A DNA stretch of 64,000 nt. Source: Leuctra nigra (Eukaryota > Arthropoda > Insecta > Plecoptera > Leuctridae). The stretch lies in the NCBI GenBank assembly GCA_934045905.1, contig OW203768.1, forward strand, positions 23,217,060-23,281,059, read 5' to 3'. Within the stretch, counting starts at the first letter, position 1, and each line of letters starts with the position of its first letter. The translations under genes and the position numbers were made by a program. The notes below the pieces were generated by a model. The model was given only the letters and a program-made list of their open reading frames with translations. It searched no databases and was not told where the DNA came from. Below, in pieces: positions 1-11,647 of the stretch.

Positions 1-229
1 TTTTCATTCGTAAAAATTAAATTCAAATATCATAGGATATTTTGGCAGGAAAACGGCAGGCAACGAGAATCAGGATTGTGATGTCATTTCCAAGACTCCA
101 ACAATGTGTTACGATGGTGATTCCTTTGTTGCTATGGCAATATAGCGGATTGTGATGTCATTGTCAATTTTCCTGTTTTAAAATTGCAAGAAATACGATA
201 TCAATCTTTGTAAATTAATTCCTTGAAAA

Positions 230-1086
230 CTATTCATCTCACAACAAAAGTAATGCCATATCTGTGTTCAGCAATTCATCTCAAGTTTCATAGAACAAAT
301 ATTATTTTGAAATCTAATTTTAAGGAGACTTCCCTTGGTCCCAATAACCATGCAAAATTTTATCTTGATCGATTGAACCTCTATGATTGAATGGTTCCTT
401 GTTAATTTTCAAAAATCACAGGATCTTGTTCAAAAAATATACCTGAGACCACTCATATGATATAAGTGTGTGTTCACAATATCAGATCGATCTGTTGATT
501 ATTAGTGTCATAATGATGCGTTTGAAAGTTTTTTTTCTAACTACCTTGGAACATTGGAACTGAGGCGTCAATGTTGCCGTGATCCATAGCAACAAGCAAA
601 ATGTCCGTAAAATGTCAATAAATTTTGGATTTAAACACAGATCTGTCTGAAAATTGTCACAAACACAGCTAATGTTGGTCCCAATGACCATGTAAAGTTT
701 TAAGTTGATCGGTCAAACGGTTCAAGTTTAAATTTAAAAAATCACAGTAAAGAGGGTTTTAAATTTTAACCAATGGGAGGATTTGGCTGAAACTTTGTAT
801 GATTGGGTAAAATGTCAGTGGTAATAACTTGTCAAAATTTCAAATTGATGAAACCAACCAATCGAAAGATATTTTTTTTTAAATTTGAACCAATCAATGG
901 ATTTAAAAAAGATTATGGTCTGCAACGCCCAGAAATGGTCCGTACATGTGTGCAAAATTTCAGCTCGATCGAAGAAAAACTGTGACTTGTATACCGGCAG
1001 TAACAGAATTACAAAAAAAAAACAAAAAAAAAACTGAGGTCCGTGTCAAAAGAGCCAAAAGGAGACGCTCGCTTCGCTCGCTCAAA
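230..1086 (+). repeat. AT-rich interspersed repeat, copy 1
   Basis: This stretch repeats internally the phrase 'ttggtcccaatgaccatg' followed by a 'ttgatcgg' motif (near 336 and 674). It ends with an A-rich tract and then a GC-rich terminus made of short 'cgctcgc' repeats. The same order of motifs recurs at 1500-3106, 22045-23152, 28428-30036 and, inverted, at 43877-44802. I see no credible gene; the short ORFs here are incidental. The 5' limit of this copy is uncertain because the 'ctaggaaaacgctc' end seen in longer copies is absent. Confidence 0.7.
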
Positions 1087-1137
1087 AATATCGTCAAAAA
1101 AGCAGAGAATCACAGCTATTCTGCGTGCCATTAAGAT

Positions 1138-1532
1138 GGCGACGGCTGGTGTGTTGGATACCTCGGTTCTCGTCAGATCACCGAGGTTAAGCAACATTGA
1201 GCGCGGTCAGCGGTTAACTCTGCCTTGCCAGGTTGCTGCCGTTGGGCCAGAGAGACTGGGGTGTTTGGGGGTTAGTGTGACGACCTCCCTCCACCTGTTA
1301 TCAGTCTCTCGACGGCGTGGGTTGTGGAGGCCCGTGCTGTGAATGTTACACCGTCCTTGGGAAGGGACGTTAAGCCGTTGGTCCCCTTGGTATCTTTCGT
1401 CAGGAGTGAGTAGGCTACATGCTGGTACCGGGTTTCCTCTCCTCCCTTCTCTATATTACATTCTCACTAGTGGAGCCTCGGCTCTGTTGAGAATATAGAA
1501 AATTATAATAATTATAATTATAACAATGAGAT
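1138..1532 (+). repeat. 5S rRNA-derived SINE-like repeat
   Basis: Positions about 1160-1215 closely resemble the internal part of eukaryotic 5S rRNA: 'cctcggttctcgtcagatca' followed by 'ccgaggttaagcaacattga' and a 'gcgcggtcag' motif, which covers the box A/intermediate-element region. The sequence then diverges into a non-5S body and ends in an AT-rich '(ataatt)n' stretch at about 1495-1530. A 5S head, unrelated body and simple tail is the layout of SINE3-type retroposons. It could also be a truncated 5S pseudogene joined to an unrelated repeat. Confidence 0.6.
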
Positions 1533-1721
1533 GACATCACATGCAACCTATGAATAGCCATTATTACTCTTTTGTAGCTAAATAAAACAATCCAGAAAGC
1601 AGTGGAAATTCCCGATACCATCAATTCTGACAGTTCAAACATTGAAAAATGTCAATAAGTCGATAAGTTTTCTAATGATTGGGCTGAAAACTTGTAAAAT
1701 AAGAGAACATGGTAGTCTTAA

Positions 1722-2841
1722 AGCCCCAGTACGACTTCCTAAGGTATGTGTTTCAATGGATGGTAGTTGGTGTCGGAAGAGCTGAGGCGTCAAAAAAAAT
1801 GTTGTTTTCGGCCCATGAGCAGAATTTCACCCCTTCTTAGTTTCCGGTCACGGATGGGGCACTGACGTCAGTGCGAGGGATCGCTCGGCGTCAAGACAGC
1901 AGGATGCAGCGCGTTGACTGTCTTCAGTTGATTTGTGTGGTTTCATGAATACGGGTGTATTTCAGGTGATATTATTTTATGCGAGGAAGGCAGGAGAGTA
2001 GCAAGCATTTATTTATTAAATAACTAGTGGGTATTTCATTATTATAGACAATTAAAATAGTGATTATAAAACCGTTTACATTAGTGACTATAACAGTGAA
2101 TAAATAGAAGGAAATGATGTACGTTTTAGTTTAAATTTTTTACTGCGTGTGAAATACCGTAACAATGGTTGAAGAATGCTGTGTATATAAATGTAACAAT
2201 ACTCTAAAATGTGTAGGTGCGGGTGGAAATAAACTCTCTTTTCATCGATTTCCCAGTCAGTCATCAGCAGACAGATATAAACAGTGGCTTCATAACATTA
2301 ACAGAGACAACTTTACTCCTACTTAATCATCACTAGTTTGTTCAAACCACTTTTCAGAGACTGATTATGACATTGCAAATAGATTAAAGTGCGAATTACT
2401 TCCGTGTGCGAATGTGCGAATTACTGAATGCATCGCCGAAATCTGTCTGGAAATCAGATTGTAGGTATCTAAGAAACCACCGCCAAGTGGACGAGTTTGG
2501 AATAATGATCGGGAAAAATGTCTTGGTAAACCACGGTAAAATCAGGAACATTTGACTTACTTGAGATTTGACTTATCATGTGTCGGCATAGAGTTAGTAG
2601 GTTGCTTCAGCGTAAGAGCACGCGGCCGGCCGCGGGCTGGCTTGCAGGGCGGTCCCTCGCACTGACGTCACTGCTCCATGCGTTGCGGGCTTGCGTTCAG
2701 TGTATGGCGGGTTGCGGCAAGAGTTTAATTGTCACATTGTGAGCGTTGTGATTTTCGGATCTATTTTATTTTTTGGAATATTGGATAAAATCATTCTCGT
2801 CACATTATTATGTAGAAGCTGAAGCAACCTGGCCAAGGCCT
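1722..2841 (+). mobile_element. TTAA-flanked THAP-bearing non-autonomous DNA element, copy 1
   Basis: A 1.1 kb block flanked by TTAA at 1718-1721 and 2842-2845 interrupts an AT-rich repeat copy. Restoring the repeat across the gap gives the family motif 'gtcttaatg.ccatgc', which supports TTAA as the target duplication. Its termini share only a short AG-CC start. It contains a THAP-domain ORF, two CRE-like palindromes 'tgacgtca', and a subterminal inverted pair 'ggttgcttcagc/gctgaagcaacc' near 2610 and 2818. The same element lies inverted at 11648-12781. TTAA target sites point to Kolobok or piggyBac; a THAP domain fits a Kolobok-type source, by inference. Confidence 0.75.
2165..2326 (+). pseudogene. 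THAP zinc-finger fragment inside the TTAA element
   Basis: The ATG at 2165 opens a 53-codon frame beginning MVEECCVYKC and including the THAP-like segment SFHRFP. It ends at TAA (2324-2326). Reading on in the same frame gives the expected second half, with a CSNHF motif that would supply the Cys-x2-His ligands of the C2CH zinc site. The stop therefore breaks a formerly longer THAP domain. THAP domains bind DNA and occur at the N-terminus of P-element-like and some other transposases. No catalytic domain follows, so this is a remnant of a longer parent gene. Confidence 0.75.
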
Positions 2842-3106
2842 TTAATGTCCATGCCAAATTTTAACTTAATCGGAACATTTTGATTTTCGACCAATCAGGA
2901 GATATTTTAATTTTTGAACCAATCGGAGGGAAGCTCTCAAAAACTATACACGATTAAGTTAGAATGATATTAGTATGTGTGCAAAATTTCAGCTTGATCG
3001 GAAGAAAATTGTGGTCTGTGCTGTCGGGCCAAACACAAAAAAAAAAAAAAAAAAAAAAAGTGTCCAAAAGGGCAGATTGGAGACGCTCACTACGCTCGCT
3101 CAACCA
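2842..3106 (+). repeat. AT-rich interspersed repeat, copy 2 (right part)
   Basis: Continuation of the repeat whose left part lies at about 1540-1721, split by the TTAA element. It ends with a ~22 nt A tract (near 3040) and the GC-rich 'cgctcgctcaa' terminus at about 3100. Confidence 0.75.
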
Positions 3107-3109
3107 TTT

Positions 3110-4239
3110 CTAAAATAACAATATGATCTCATTCATGTTATATAATATTGATTATTAATCAATGTTTTATTTCGAGAATCTCAATAAATGGATCATTTAC
3201 AATGTATTGAGCATTCATTGCCTTATTGTGTATTACAATCTACATTCTCCACTCCTCCAAGTCATACTCGTGCCAAATTATCGTAAAAATCGTCCAAAAT
3301 ATAATTCGGATATAAAAAGTTATTACCAACAATAAAATAATAACTTTAAATTTTTCCCACAAAAGCCCTATTTTTCCCACCTCAGGGGAAAAAAACGTTT
3401 TTTCCGCACTCAAAAACCCTAGTGACGACATCTTTCATTCACTATGGCAGACATTTTGTTTTAAGTTACGTGGTTCTTTCAAGCAGTTTCGATAACAATT
3501 ACGATAAACTGGGTGAAATGAGTTAACCGCTTCCTGTCTGGACAGCGCGCCAACGATATTATTATTTAGGTTGCTGATCAAATGTGTCTGATTCCACTCT
3601 ATGGCAGAGGGAGCAAGCCACGGAATATTAGAATATAATATATCCTGACATTCAACGAACTTGTCAAACTATATTTCTGGCTATGTTGGTAAATACCTTA
3701 CTAGATGTATAGTTGTGAAAGTGTACCCATTTGTACAGTAACCACCGAACAACGCAATTACTTATAAACAAGTTATTGTGTACATGTCCTTATTTATACC
3801 ATTATTAATTTTATTATTATTAACGTAAATATCTAAGATCCATCTTGAATTTACCCGTTCATACACCCATACCCTCAATTTGATGATGTCTGTTTGCTTA
3901 TGCTTTCTTTTGGTGTTGTAAGTTTCATTTAATTTAAAATTTCATACTTGTGACAGATCCTAGCTCCTAGCTCTAAAGTATGACTTTCATAGCATTTGTC
4001 TAAGCATAACTCCGTCACTATTTTGTATTAGATTTCGACGAATAAGCAAGTAAATCTTCAAGTCCATCCCTTCAGAAAATCAATGTGTCACAATTGGTCA
4101 GAAAAATCATGGTTACTGCAGTAATCAAAACCTTGTGCAATAGAAACTTTTACCCCTCACAACTTCTCCGTTCCGCGAACTTCTTGACCTCTACTCGTGT
4201 ACAACTACTGCATGTTCTAATATTTATGTGATATTTCAG
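3110..4239. other. AT-rich non-coding stretch upstream of the elongase exons
   Basis: No convincing exon or known repeat is visible. The upstream exons of the elongase should lie here or beyond the window. A coding-like phrase near 3590-3640 was considered but lacks a usable donor. The last ~10 bases form the splice acceptor used at 4239. Confidence 0.5.
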
Positions 4240-7200
4240 GCGGCGTACCTTGTGTACAAGTATTTCGTAATCAAATTAGTGGATCTTATGGATACGGTAA
4301 GCATGCCAAACCACATTTACAATGAAACAATAGGAATTTGGCTAACTTAACAACGCTCATAGTTAGCCTGTTTTATATTTTCAGTAAATTCATTATCTAT
4401 TTTCTATATTTCTATTATTATTTTGTTAATAATTCGAATGGACGTCCACACAGGTCAATGGCTTATGAAGGTGTAGCTCCAAACTGCTATAAATGTACAT
4501 GATAGATAAATGCAATTAAATAACAGGAAAGAAAATGAGTGAGAGTTCAATTAATGTACTTCTAACATTCATCTATTTGCCCGAAATTTCATAAAGTTAA
4601 TTTATAATCGAAAAAGTGGGTAAGCCACATCATCCCACTTGATATAATATTTTTTATAAGAGAATGTAGGTTTCTGTGGAAAACTTCCATGAAGTACTCT
4701 GACATGGGGTAAGGCTCCATGTCTCATGATCATGATGACGTGCATGATGTCATGTCATGTCCATGTGCCTTCATTCTCAACCTTCATTCCATTCTCCTCG
4801 GAGATCGCTAACCCTCATTAGTGCGTTGTGTCTAATGTCCGTCCGTCCGACCGGTTAGCTCAGTTGGTAGAGTGAGAGGTCCCGGGTTCGAGCCCCTGTT
4901 CGGTCGGATATTTTTCACAACGCACATCCCTTCCTTACATTTTTGTACATTTGCATTAAGATTCCTTCCTTCATGTATACCAATTTGATCACACCTTCAG
5001 TATATTTGTTGTCATCCAATTTTTTGTACAACCTTTGTTATACGACATTTTGGAATACGACGACAGACATCCAAATATTTATACAAAACAAGGGAATATT
5101 CGTTATCGTTAGTGTAATATAATAGTATGTGGGTTCGCCTATGTAAAACGTGGTTCGTAAAAAACATTAACCGAATCAGAGTAACAGTATACTCGTACCA
5201 ACCAAAATATTCAAACCAAAATATATTTTTTGTATAAACCGAAAAAATTATGTTTCTTTGCTGTTATGTTGCAGGCGTTCTTTGTGCTTCGTAAGAAGAA
5301 CAACCAGATCTCCTTCCTACATGTGTTCCATCATGGCGGCATGCTGTTGGTCGCTTACGGTGGCACGAAATATGTTCCAGGTTAATCATATAAAATTCAC
5401 CATTCTTTCTTATGTCCAGTTTTATTATATGGTAGTTTCATCTGACGTCACAGCGGGGGTCACGTGATAGGCGTCTGATGCTATACTCTTGTAGATTTAC
5501 AGCATATGTTGAATTTAGAAACCGACATTGTTCTAGTCTCATAATAGATAAGATTAAGATTATACTAAATTACTAGGGTTTAACGGCACGTCAACGACGA
5601 GTCACCATCTTGAGGGGGGATGCCGGCCCGAGGGGGCCGTGAATGACTAGGTCGACCCTGGATTGCACTTAGTTGGGACCAACTCGTAATGTGAGGCGGC
5701 CCCTTAAGCCCCACCACCGCGTCAAGCTAGCAGTTCATTGGTGATGTCTCATAATAGATGTAGAATCATTGCTATCATTGTATTCTCGACATTTGTTGCA
5801 CAACCCTTATTCGAGGTCGTTTACAACCTTGTAGCTCTAAGTTCGCTAAGGGTTATACAGATTGAGTGTTGTGGAAGCGTAGACACATTTGAGGGTCTGT
5901 TGGCTCTGCGGCAGAATTTATATAGATATATTTCACAGAGAGCCTGAATGAAGAAGATATATAGTATTTTGCTCTCCCATCGTATTACGTCATCCTTTGC
6001 AAAATCGGTCAAAACTCCTCGTTTTTAGCACCATTTCCATTGCATTCTTCTGATAGCTACCTGCACTACCAGCGGCAGACCACCCCCATTCCACCTTTCT
6101 GAGGGATGTACAAAATAGGGCGATAATACGTTCGCAGAAAAAATGCTACAGTGAAGAGCAGAAAGGCAAGGATGCGACAGGACCAGCCAACGGCATCGAT
6201 ATCAATTTAAGGCCCTAGTTCTTTGAACCTGATTACATCTAATTGGAAGAAAAGAGGAATGTAAATAAATGATGATCAAATGTTATCATGTGATGAATAC
6301 AACAAGGCATGACACAAAACTCTTGGTTCCAGGAGGTCACAGCTCATTCCTCGGCGTGGTGAACTGCGCAGTCCACTCCGTCATGTACTCGTACTACCTT
6401 GTGACGTCACTCTATCCGCAACACAAGCGACACTTATGGTGGAAGAAACACATTACCCAAATGCAACTGGTAGGCCATCTTTACATTGTAGCTCCCCCAC
6501 CGACGGCTGCCACCTTATCGCGGTTGTGGGGTTTGTGTTGGCCAATGATCCACTGCAGCTAGGCCGGCGAGCATATGCTCATGTGTTAGGGCTACCCATG
6601 CCGGACAGGTCAGTGGAGAGGCCCAGAGAAAGAGCAGCCAGGGACAAAATAGCCATGCCCTTCCTTGAATTTGCGGTCCCCTCGGGTCGGCCTCTTCAGA
6701 TATGGCCTCGTAAACTCTAACCTTCTGTTTACTGTCCTTTAAGAATTCCTCCACCCATACTACAAGGAGGTCATGCGGAGTAGTCGACCAAAAGGGTCAG
6801 GCTCGGGGGAGTCTAGCACTGTTGGGAAGGTCAGGCCGGAATTGAGAAAGACCGGGGGGCGGGAAGGTTCGGGCTGGTGGGACCCGATTCAGGGGGACGT
6901 CTGTCTCGAGGGGTGAGGACGGCCACAGGGGACCACTATTTGAGGGAGGACATGGATTGGTCTACCCTGGCTGCTCTTTGTCTGGGCCCCACCGGCTCTT
7001 TGTCCGGCCCTCACCGGCTCTTTGTCCACATGGGTAGTCCTTACACACGAGCATATGCTCGCTCGCAAAACCCCACCACCGCGCTATGGTGCAGCCGTCG
7101 GGGGGGGGGGGGGGGGGGGAGGGGGGGGTATAAGAAAGGAAGTGACGCTAGTGATACGCTCGCTTAATTATATCCATAAGTTTAATTGAAGTCCAGCTAA

Positions 7201-7460
7201 TCAACGCTTTAATGAGAGTCTACCTGGTTTATATAAATAGTAAATAAAATAATATAGGTTAGTTTTCTCTTTTATTTCAGACGCAGTTTCTTCTGATGGG
7301 TGTACACCAAGGTCAACTGTTCTTCAGAGAATGTGATTACCCAACAATTGTCTACGTAACACTGACACTCCTAATCACATTGATTAGTTTCTTATTTTAC
7401 GACTATTACAGAAATGAGTACGGTCTGAAACGTTCTGATAAGATACATAAAAACCAATAA
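4240..7460 (+). CDS. ELOVL-type very-long-chain fatty-acid elongase, 3' four exons
   Basis: Four exons join in frame: 4240-4296, 5275-5380, 6333-6469 and 7281-7460 (TAA 7458-7460). All have AG acceptors and GT donors, with phases 0, 1, 0. The spliced frame reads YFVIKLVDLMDT, then FFVLRKKNNQISFLHVFHHGG with the catalytic histidine box HxxHH. Next come GGHSSFLGVVNCAVHSVMYSYY and LWWKKHITQMQL, then QFLLMGVHQ, a hydrophobic final membrane segment and a lysine-rich tail. This is the diagnostic ELOVL order. Members sit in the ER membrane and condense malonyl-CoA with long-chain acyl-CoA as the first step of elongation. The 5' exons, with the N-terminal membrane segments, were not found. The exons look intact and under constraint, unlike the surrounding repeats. 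The exact ELOVL subfamily cannot be assigned here. Confidence 0.93.
4846..4935 (+). repeat. tRNA-derived SINE-like repeat lacking the anticodon arm
   Basis: A perfect 7-bp acceptor-like pair (ccgaccg / cggtcgg) encloses a box A-like 'tagctcagttggtagag' and a box B 'ggttcgagcc', but the anticodon arm is missing. The downstream motif 'ggatatttttcacaacgcac' recurs, inverted, beside the tRNA-like sequence at 53125-53270. This marks a dispersed family rather than a functional tRNA. It lies in an intron of the elongase gene. Confidence 0.65.
5550..5745 (-). mobile_element. GC-rich TCTAA-tailed retroposon, internally deleted copy
   Basis: A deleted copy of the GC-rich retroposon, flanked by a 14-bp direct repeat 'gtctcataatagat' at 5536-5549 and 5746-5759. 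It keeps the 'acggcacgtcaacgacga' end and the 'ccccaccaccgcg' end, but most of the middle is gone. It sits in the elongase intron between exons 5275-5380 and 6333-6469. Confidence 0.8.
5746..5935 (+). repeat. Dispersed ~190 bp repeat, copy 1
   Basis: This sequence, with motifs 'gtagaatcattg', 'ttcgaggtcgtttacaacc' and 'gagggtctgttggctctgcg', recurs with substitutions at about 20955-21145. Class unknown; no gene recognised. Confidence 0.65.
6490..7125. mobile_element. Two GC-rich retroposon copies in opposite orientation
   Basis: About 6490-6720 is a plus-oriented partial copy starting with 'ccaccgacggctgccacc'. About 6780-7118 is a minus-oriented partial copy ending with the same head. The latter abuts a poly-G run at 7098-7129. 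Both lie in the last intron of the elongase gene, and the ORFs read across them are incidental. Confidence 0.7.
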
Positions 7461-9260
7461 AATTGTGTCCTGTAGAGTTTTAACGCATTACCGTAAGATT
7501 TTTAAAGATAAAAACTTGTCTGGAAATTGTAATGTAATTTTTAAATTGTAGATAGAACTCCATCTTGAAACATAAAATGGCCAAACCATTAAATCTTGAT
7601 AATTTGCAATGATTTTTATAACACGAGTTAGGAAAACATGAACTGGCGAGATTCCCTAGGCAATCTACAAAATGGCAAGCACAGATATGGCGAGTTAGAT
7701 CTGTTCGACAAAATCGCCAATGGGTTAATTACATATCCAAATTAAATAAAGAATAAGAAACACACAACAGCAGCCAAATCTCACTCATTATCTATGCCGG
7801 AAAAAGAAAATTGAGCAGAAGTTAAAACATATTTTTTCTATAATCTAAAATGTAAACGAAAGGTATGGTCAATTTTCACATGAAGGAAATAAAAGGGTAT
7901 AAAAGGGGGGGTTTTCATGAAGAATGGGAAAATGCAGTAACATCGCCGAAAGTTCGATTACTATCTATTACCACTCTGCCGATGGTGTTTACCTACTAGA
8001 TCAATTCTTACTATACTCTCTCTGCTAATACTATACTCTATACTATTGCTCTTATTTTTACGTTAAAATCGAAAGAAAACAATGGAAACTACTCTTTGTT
8101 ACGGAAAAACTAGACGCATATTATACATTCCTGTCTCTTATACGAAGAGTTTCGCTTATCTATGTATTGCACATATGGAAACGTCCCGGATTTGTTGTGG
8201 TTAATTGATATATAACTCGGTTGGCTTACATTAGTAAAATCAATGCTAGGTATTATATTACAATATGAAAGAAGAAGATATGACTCGTCTATTACTGTAA
8301 GTTCCCATGATATAATGTGACCTCTCTCTAACCACAAATTATACAATTAACATAATCTATTACTAGGATGCTCGTTAGGTAATTTTCGTCATAGGAATAG
8401 AAATTTACTGTAATTTATATCAGTGATTAATGATAATAATAATGTAATTTATTGAGCACATAAAATAGGTACACAATTGGTCTGTATTCAACAATCGAGT
8501 CGTTGATCTTCCATACATGCATCTATCCATGCAACATACAACTAGCAGAAATATTTGATACGTATCGTATGAAACAATCATAAAAATATTTTTGCCTAAC
8601 TATATTATTGATTGAAGTTTAACTTTTACCCTATTAGGTAACACAAGAGATAAATGAAATCATCCCTGAACGTTGGACTTACATCATCATCCTCTTACAT
8701 AATGTGCACTTTTCACGCATGCGCATGTCGCGGGTGTAACGGGTGTCCGACAATGGAAATGAATCCAGATGTCTTTTCAAAACGTCAAAATGACAGCACG
8801 AATCTTTATATCAACTTTCAAGTAAGTTGTAACAATAGTTCGTTCAAATAATATACGAAATCACATTCTACATACCTGATTGATGATTTAACTCCGTTTC
8901 ACTAACGTTTGACAGTATTTTGAGAGAAATTACATGAGAAGCAAGAGTGTAGCCAACTTGCCAAGACGTGTAGCCCATGGAAGAGCAGACAAGTTTCGAA
9001 ACTTTCAAATTGGCCCAGTAGGCCGTGAAATTTTTTACATTGAACGAAAATTGGAATTAACTCTTGGGACCTTGACTTAGTAGAACCACGGGTAAAGCAA
9101 TATAATGTAAATAGATTATATTTTTGGGGTTGCAAATGGTGAGGGGTTAGGGGGGGGGGGGGGGCGTAAGTGAACTTTTAAGCTCGAGTCAACTTCTCAT
9201 TAGTATATTGACAGTTACGTTTTGGGAATCAAAATTGTACTAAAGCGATCGATCGTTGAT
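7461..9260. other. 3' flank of the elongase gene, no gene seen
   Basis: AT-rich sequence with no recognised gene. It begins with the likely 3' UTR; 'ccaataaaattg' overlaps the stop region and provides an AATAAA. A poly-G run lies at about 9149-9165. At 9263-9310 a 'tttcaatttcaatt...ctttatttgc' tract resembles the reversed 3' end of a CR1-like LINE. Confidence 0.5.
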
Positions 9261-9699
9261 GTTTCAATTTCAATTTCAATTATCTTTATTTGCATCTTTA
9301 AGTACAAATAGGCGACATTCAGCAATGTGGGAATCGACTGAGAAAGCTCAGCGGCTCCCTGCTGATCTGCCATGTAACCTGATGTGAATTCCTGATGTTG
9401 ATGGGAATTGTGCAGAGATGCAGACTTTTATTTCATCAGGAGGCAAGTAAGATCACGTGACAGATTTCAGTCAATGAGAGAGCTGCTCTGGTTTTATCTT
9501 AATTTGATAGAGTATTCCATGTTTTCTTAGAAACTTTTTTAAAATCTTTTTACCCAATTTTTAATTTTTAATTTCTTATGTACTCATTGGGCCGTTATTT
9601 TTTTAAGTTGCGTATAATTCACTCATTTATGATTTCAGATTTGTAACTTGGATTCGTTTAGAAATTTTAATCTGTTGAAACCTGCGGGATTTGGCTCAG

Positions 9700-11010
9700 A
9701 GGGTAGAACACAAAGAATCAGCAATATTATAATTTGTTTATTACAAAGAAAATAAATGTTCATTGATGTGAAAAGAGCAATCAAAAATTATGAAACAATA
9801 TTACGTTCGATACGTCGGCAGTAGTGATGATGTCGTCTGGTTTGTTTACTTCCGCGTAAACAAGTGGATGGCGTTGACTCTTGCGTAGTGTGTCCCGTGA
9901 ACTCCAGTCCACCAGCAGAATGAAATGACTGGATATGTCACCTCCTTCAGCTGCGATGCGATGATGTTGTCTAATAACCCCTTGGTTACCAGGACGTCCA
10001 GCAGTCCGTGCACAAGGAGTGACCTCCTCGAGCAGTTGGATCAAGTTGGCTCAGGCTGATGACGTTCGTGGCTGCAGACTCGTCGGTTTCTCCCGGAGTT
10101 GCAATTCACTAACTTTTATACTTTAACATTTACTGACTTTAATGTTGAAACTGTTCAGTTGATCACTTGTAACTTGAAATTGTCTTAATGCGATATTATT
10201 TGCCTCAGCATTAGGCTTGAAGTTTGAATTTACTAGGTTGACGTTTATACAAAAATGTTATTTTAATGTTTACCTTCGATCACATCGGCACTGTCTCGCT
10301 GAAATTATACTATGTTGCGTGCACAAGGCTTCACGGTTCGCGAGGCAGGTCTCACTGCTCTGAGAAAACTCCGACTGATGATGTTTGGCTGGTAGCCTGA
10401 CGTTTTATACCCTCTGACATCGTTTTCCCTCCAAAGAATCTGATTGGTTGGTTTCGTACACGTGGTAGCTAATTTTAGACATTCTGTCATTTCTAAAGCC
10501 CGCGAAACGACTTTCTTTCTGCACGTAGGCCCATGCTTTTCTTGGAATCACTGAAAACTAGTCTGGCTGACTGGTTTTGTAGCGTTATCACAATGACTGG
10601 TTCACTTGTTATTACGTGGTGACATCACAATTTAGGTACGGTCACATACTTTTTATATGGATTCACTCACTTTCTTGATATAATTGCACATTGTTAAACT
10701 TATTTGATTGCTCGTTATATTTTTGTCTATATTTTGATTGCTGTTGAATTTTAAGATTGTAAGTTTACATAATGATTCTAATTAATTACTTTGTGTTCAG
10801 TTAACCTTGACTCTAAGAATGCCATGCTACAAGCTTGTTCATTCTTTAAACCTATTTCAAGCAAACATTATTATTTTTTTTAAAGTTAATTTTCTAACCT
10901 AGATAGGCCAACTTGTTACACTGTAGTAGATTTGTAATTTCCATGTAGGTACCTATTTGTTTTAGTAGTGTATAACGTCGCACTGTTCTGCAGCTAACCT
11001 ATTATGATGT
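9700..11010. other. Unassigned non-coding stretch
   Basis: No exon, tRNA or known repeat could be supported. Short minus-strand ORFs at 9781-10044 and 10305-10490 show no recognisable motif. Confidence 0.4.
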
Positions 11011-11014
11011 GGGA

Positions 11015-11613
11015 GATGATGGTGAATAGTAGGTAAAGATGGAAGCAGAGGAAGGAGGCGGTCGTGGCCTATTAGCTGGGTATACCTTCCCAGCATTTGC
11101 CTGTCGACTGAGGTAATACCACGAACAAAACCGTCAGGAAGGACGCTTTTTAACAATTTCCAAACTTTGGTACGTAGTTGGTGATAAATTAATAATAAAT
11201 TCGAATCACACAACTTAGATGATGGTGAATAGTAAGTAGGTAAAGATGGAAGCAGGGAAGGAGGCGGTCGTGGCCTATTAGTTGGGTATACCTTCCCAGC
11301 ATTTGCCTGTCGACTGAGATATTACCACGAACAAAATTGCCAGGAAGGACGCTTTTCACAATTCCCAAACTTTGAGAGTTGGTGATAAATTAATCAATGC
11401 GAATAACACAACTTAGATGATGGTGAACAGTAGGTAAAGATGGAGGGTGAGAAGGAGGCGTTTGGGGCCCATTTGTTGGGTATACTTTCCCAGCATTTGC
11501 CTGTCGACTGAGGTAATACCACGAACAAAACCGTCAGGAAGGACCCTTTGTAACATTTCCCAAACTTTGGTAGTTGGTGATAAATTAATCATAAATGCGA
11601 ATCACACAACTTA
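11015..11613. repeat. Three-copy ~200 bp tandem repeat
   Basis: Three adjacent units (about 11015-11217, 11218-11415 and 11416-11613) each begin 'gatgatggtgaa' and end 'cacaactta'. All share 'cccagcatttgcctgtcgac' and 'accacgaacaaaa'. Units differ by scattered substitutions and short indels, so the array is not very recent. No ORF is conserved across units. Confidence 0.88.
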
Positions 11614-11647
11614 CAATTTGTAAGCGGGTCCCTCTAGTTGCTCTTAA

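Noticed and set aside
1043..1342. 99-codon ORF over the 5S-like region
   Set aside because: Runs through repeat termini and the 5S-derived segment; no protein motif.
3560..3640. Possible upstream elongase exon
   Set aside because: The in-frame text is only vaguely elongase-like, contains a stop in the best frame and has no GT donor at a compatible phase.
4846..4910. Functional tRNA gene
   Set aside because: No anticodon arm; the flank is shared with another tRNA-like repeat, so treated as SINE-like.
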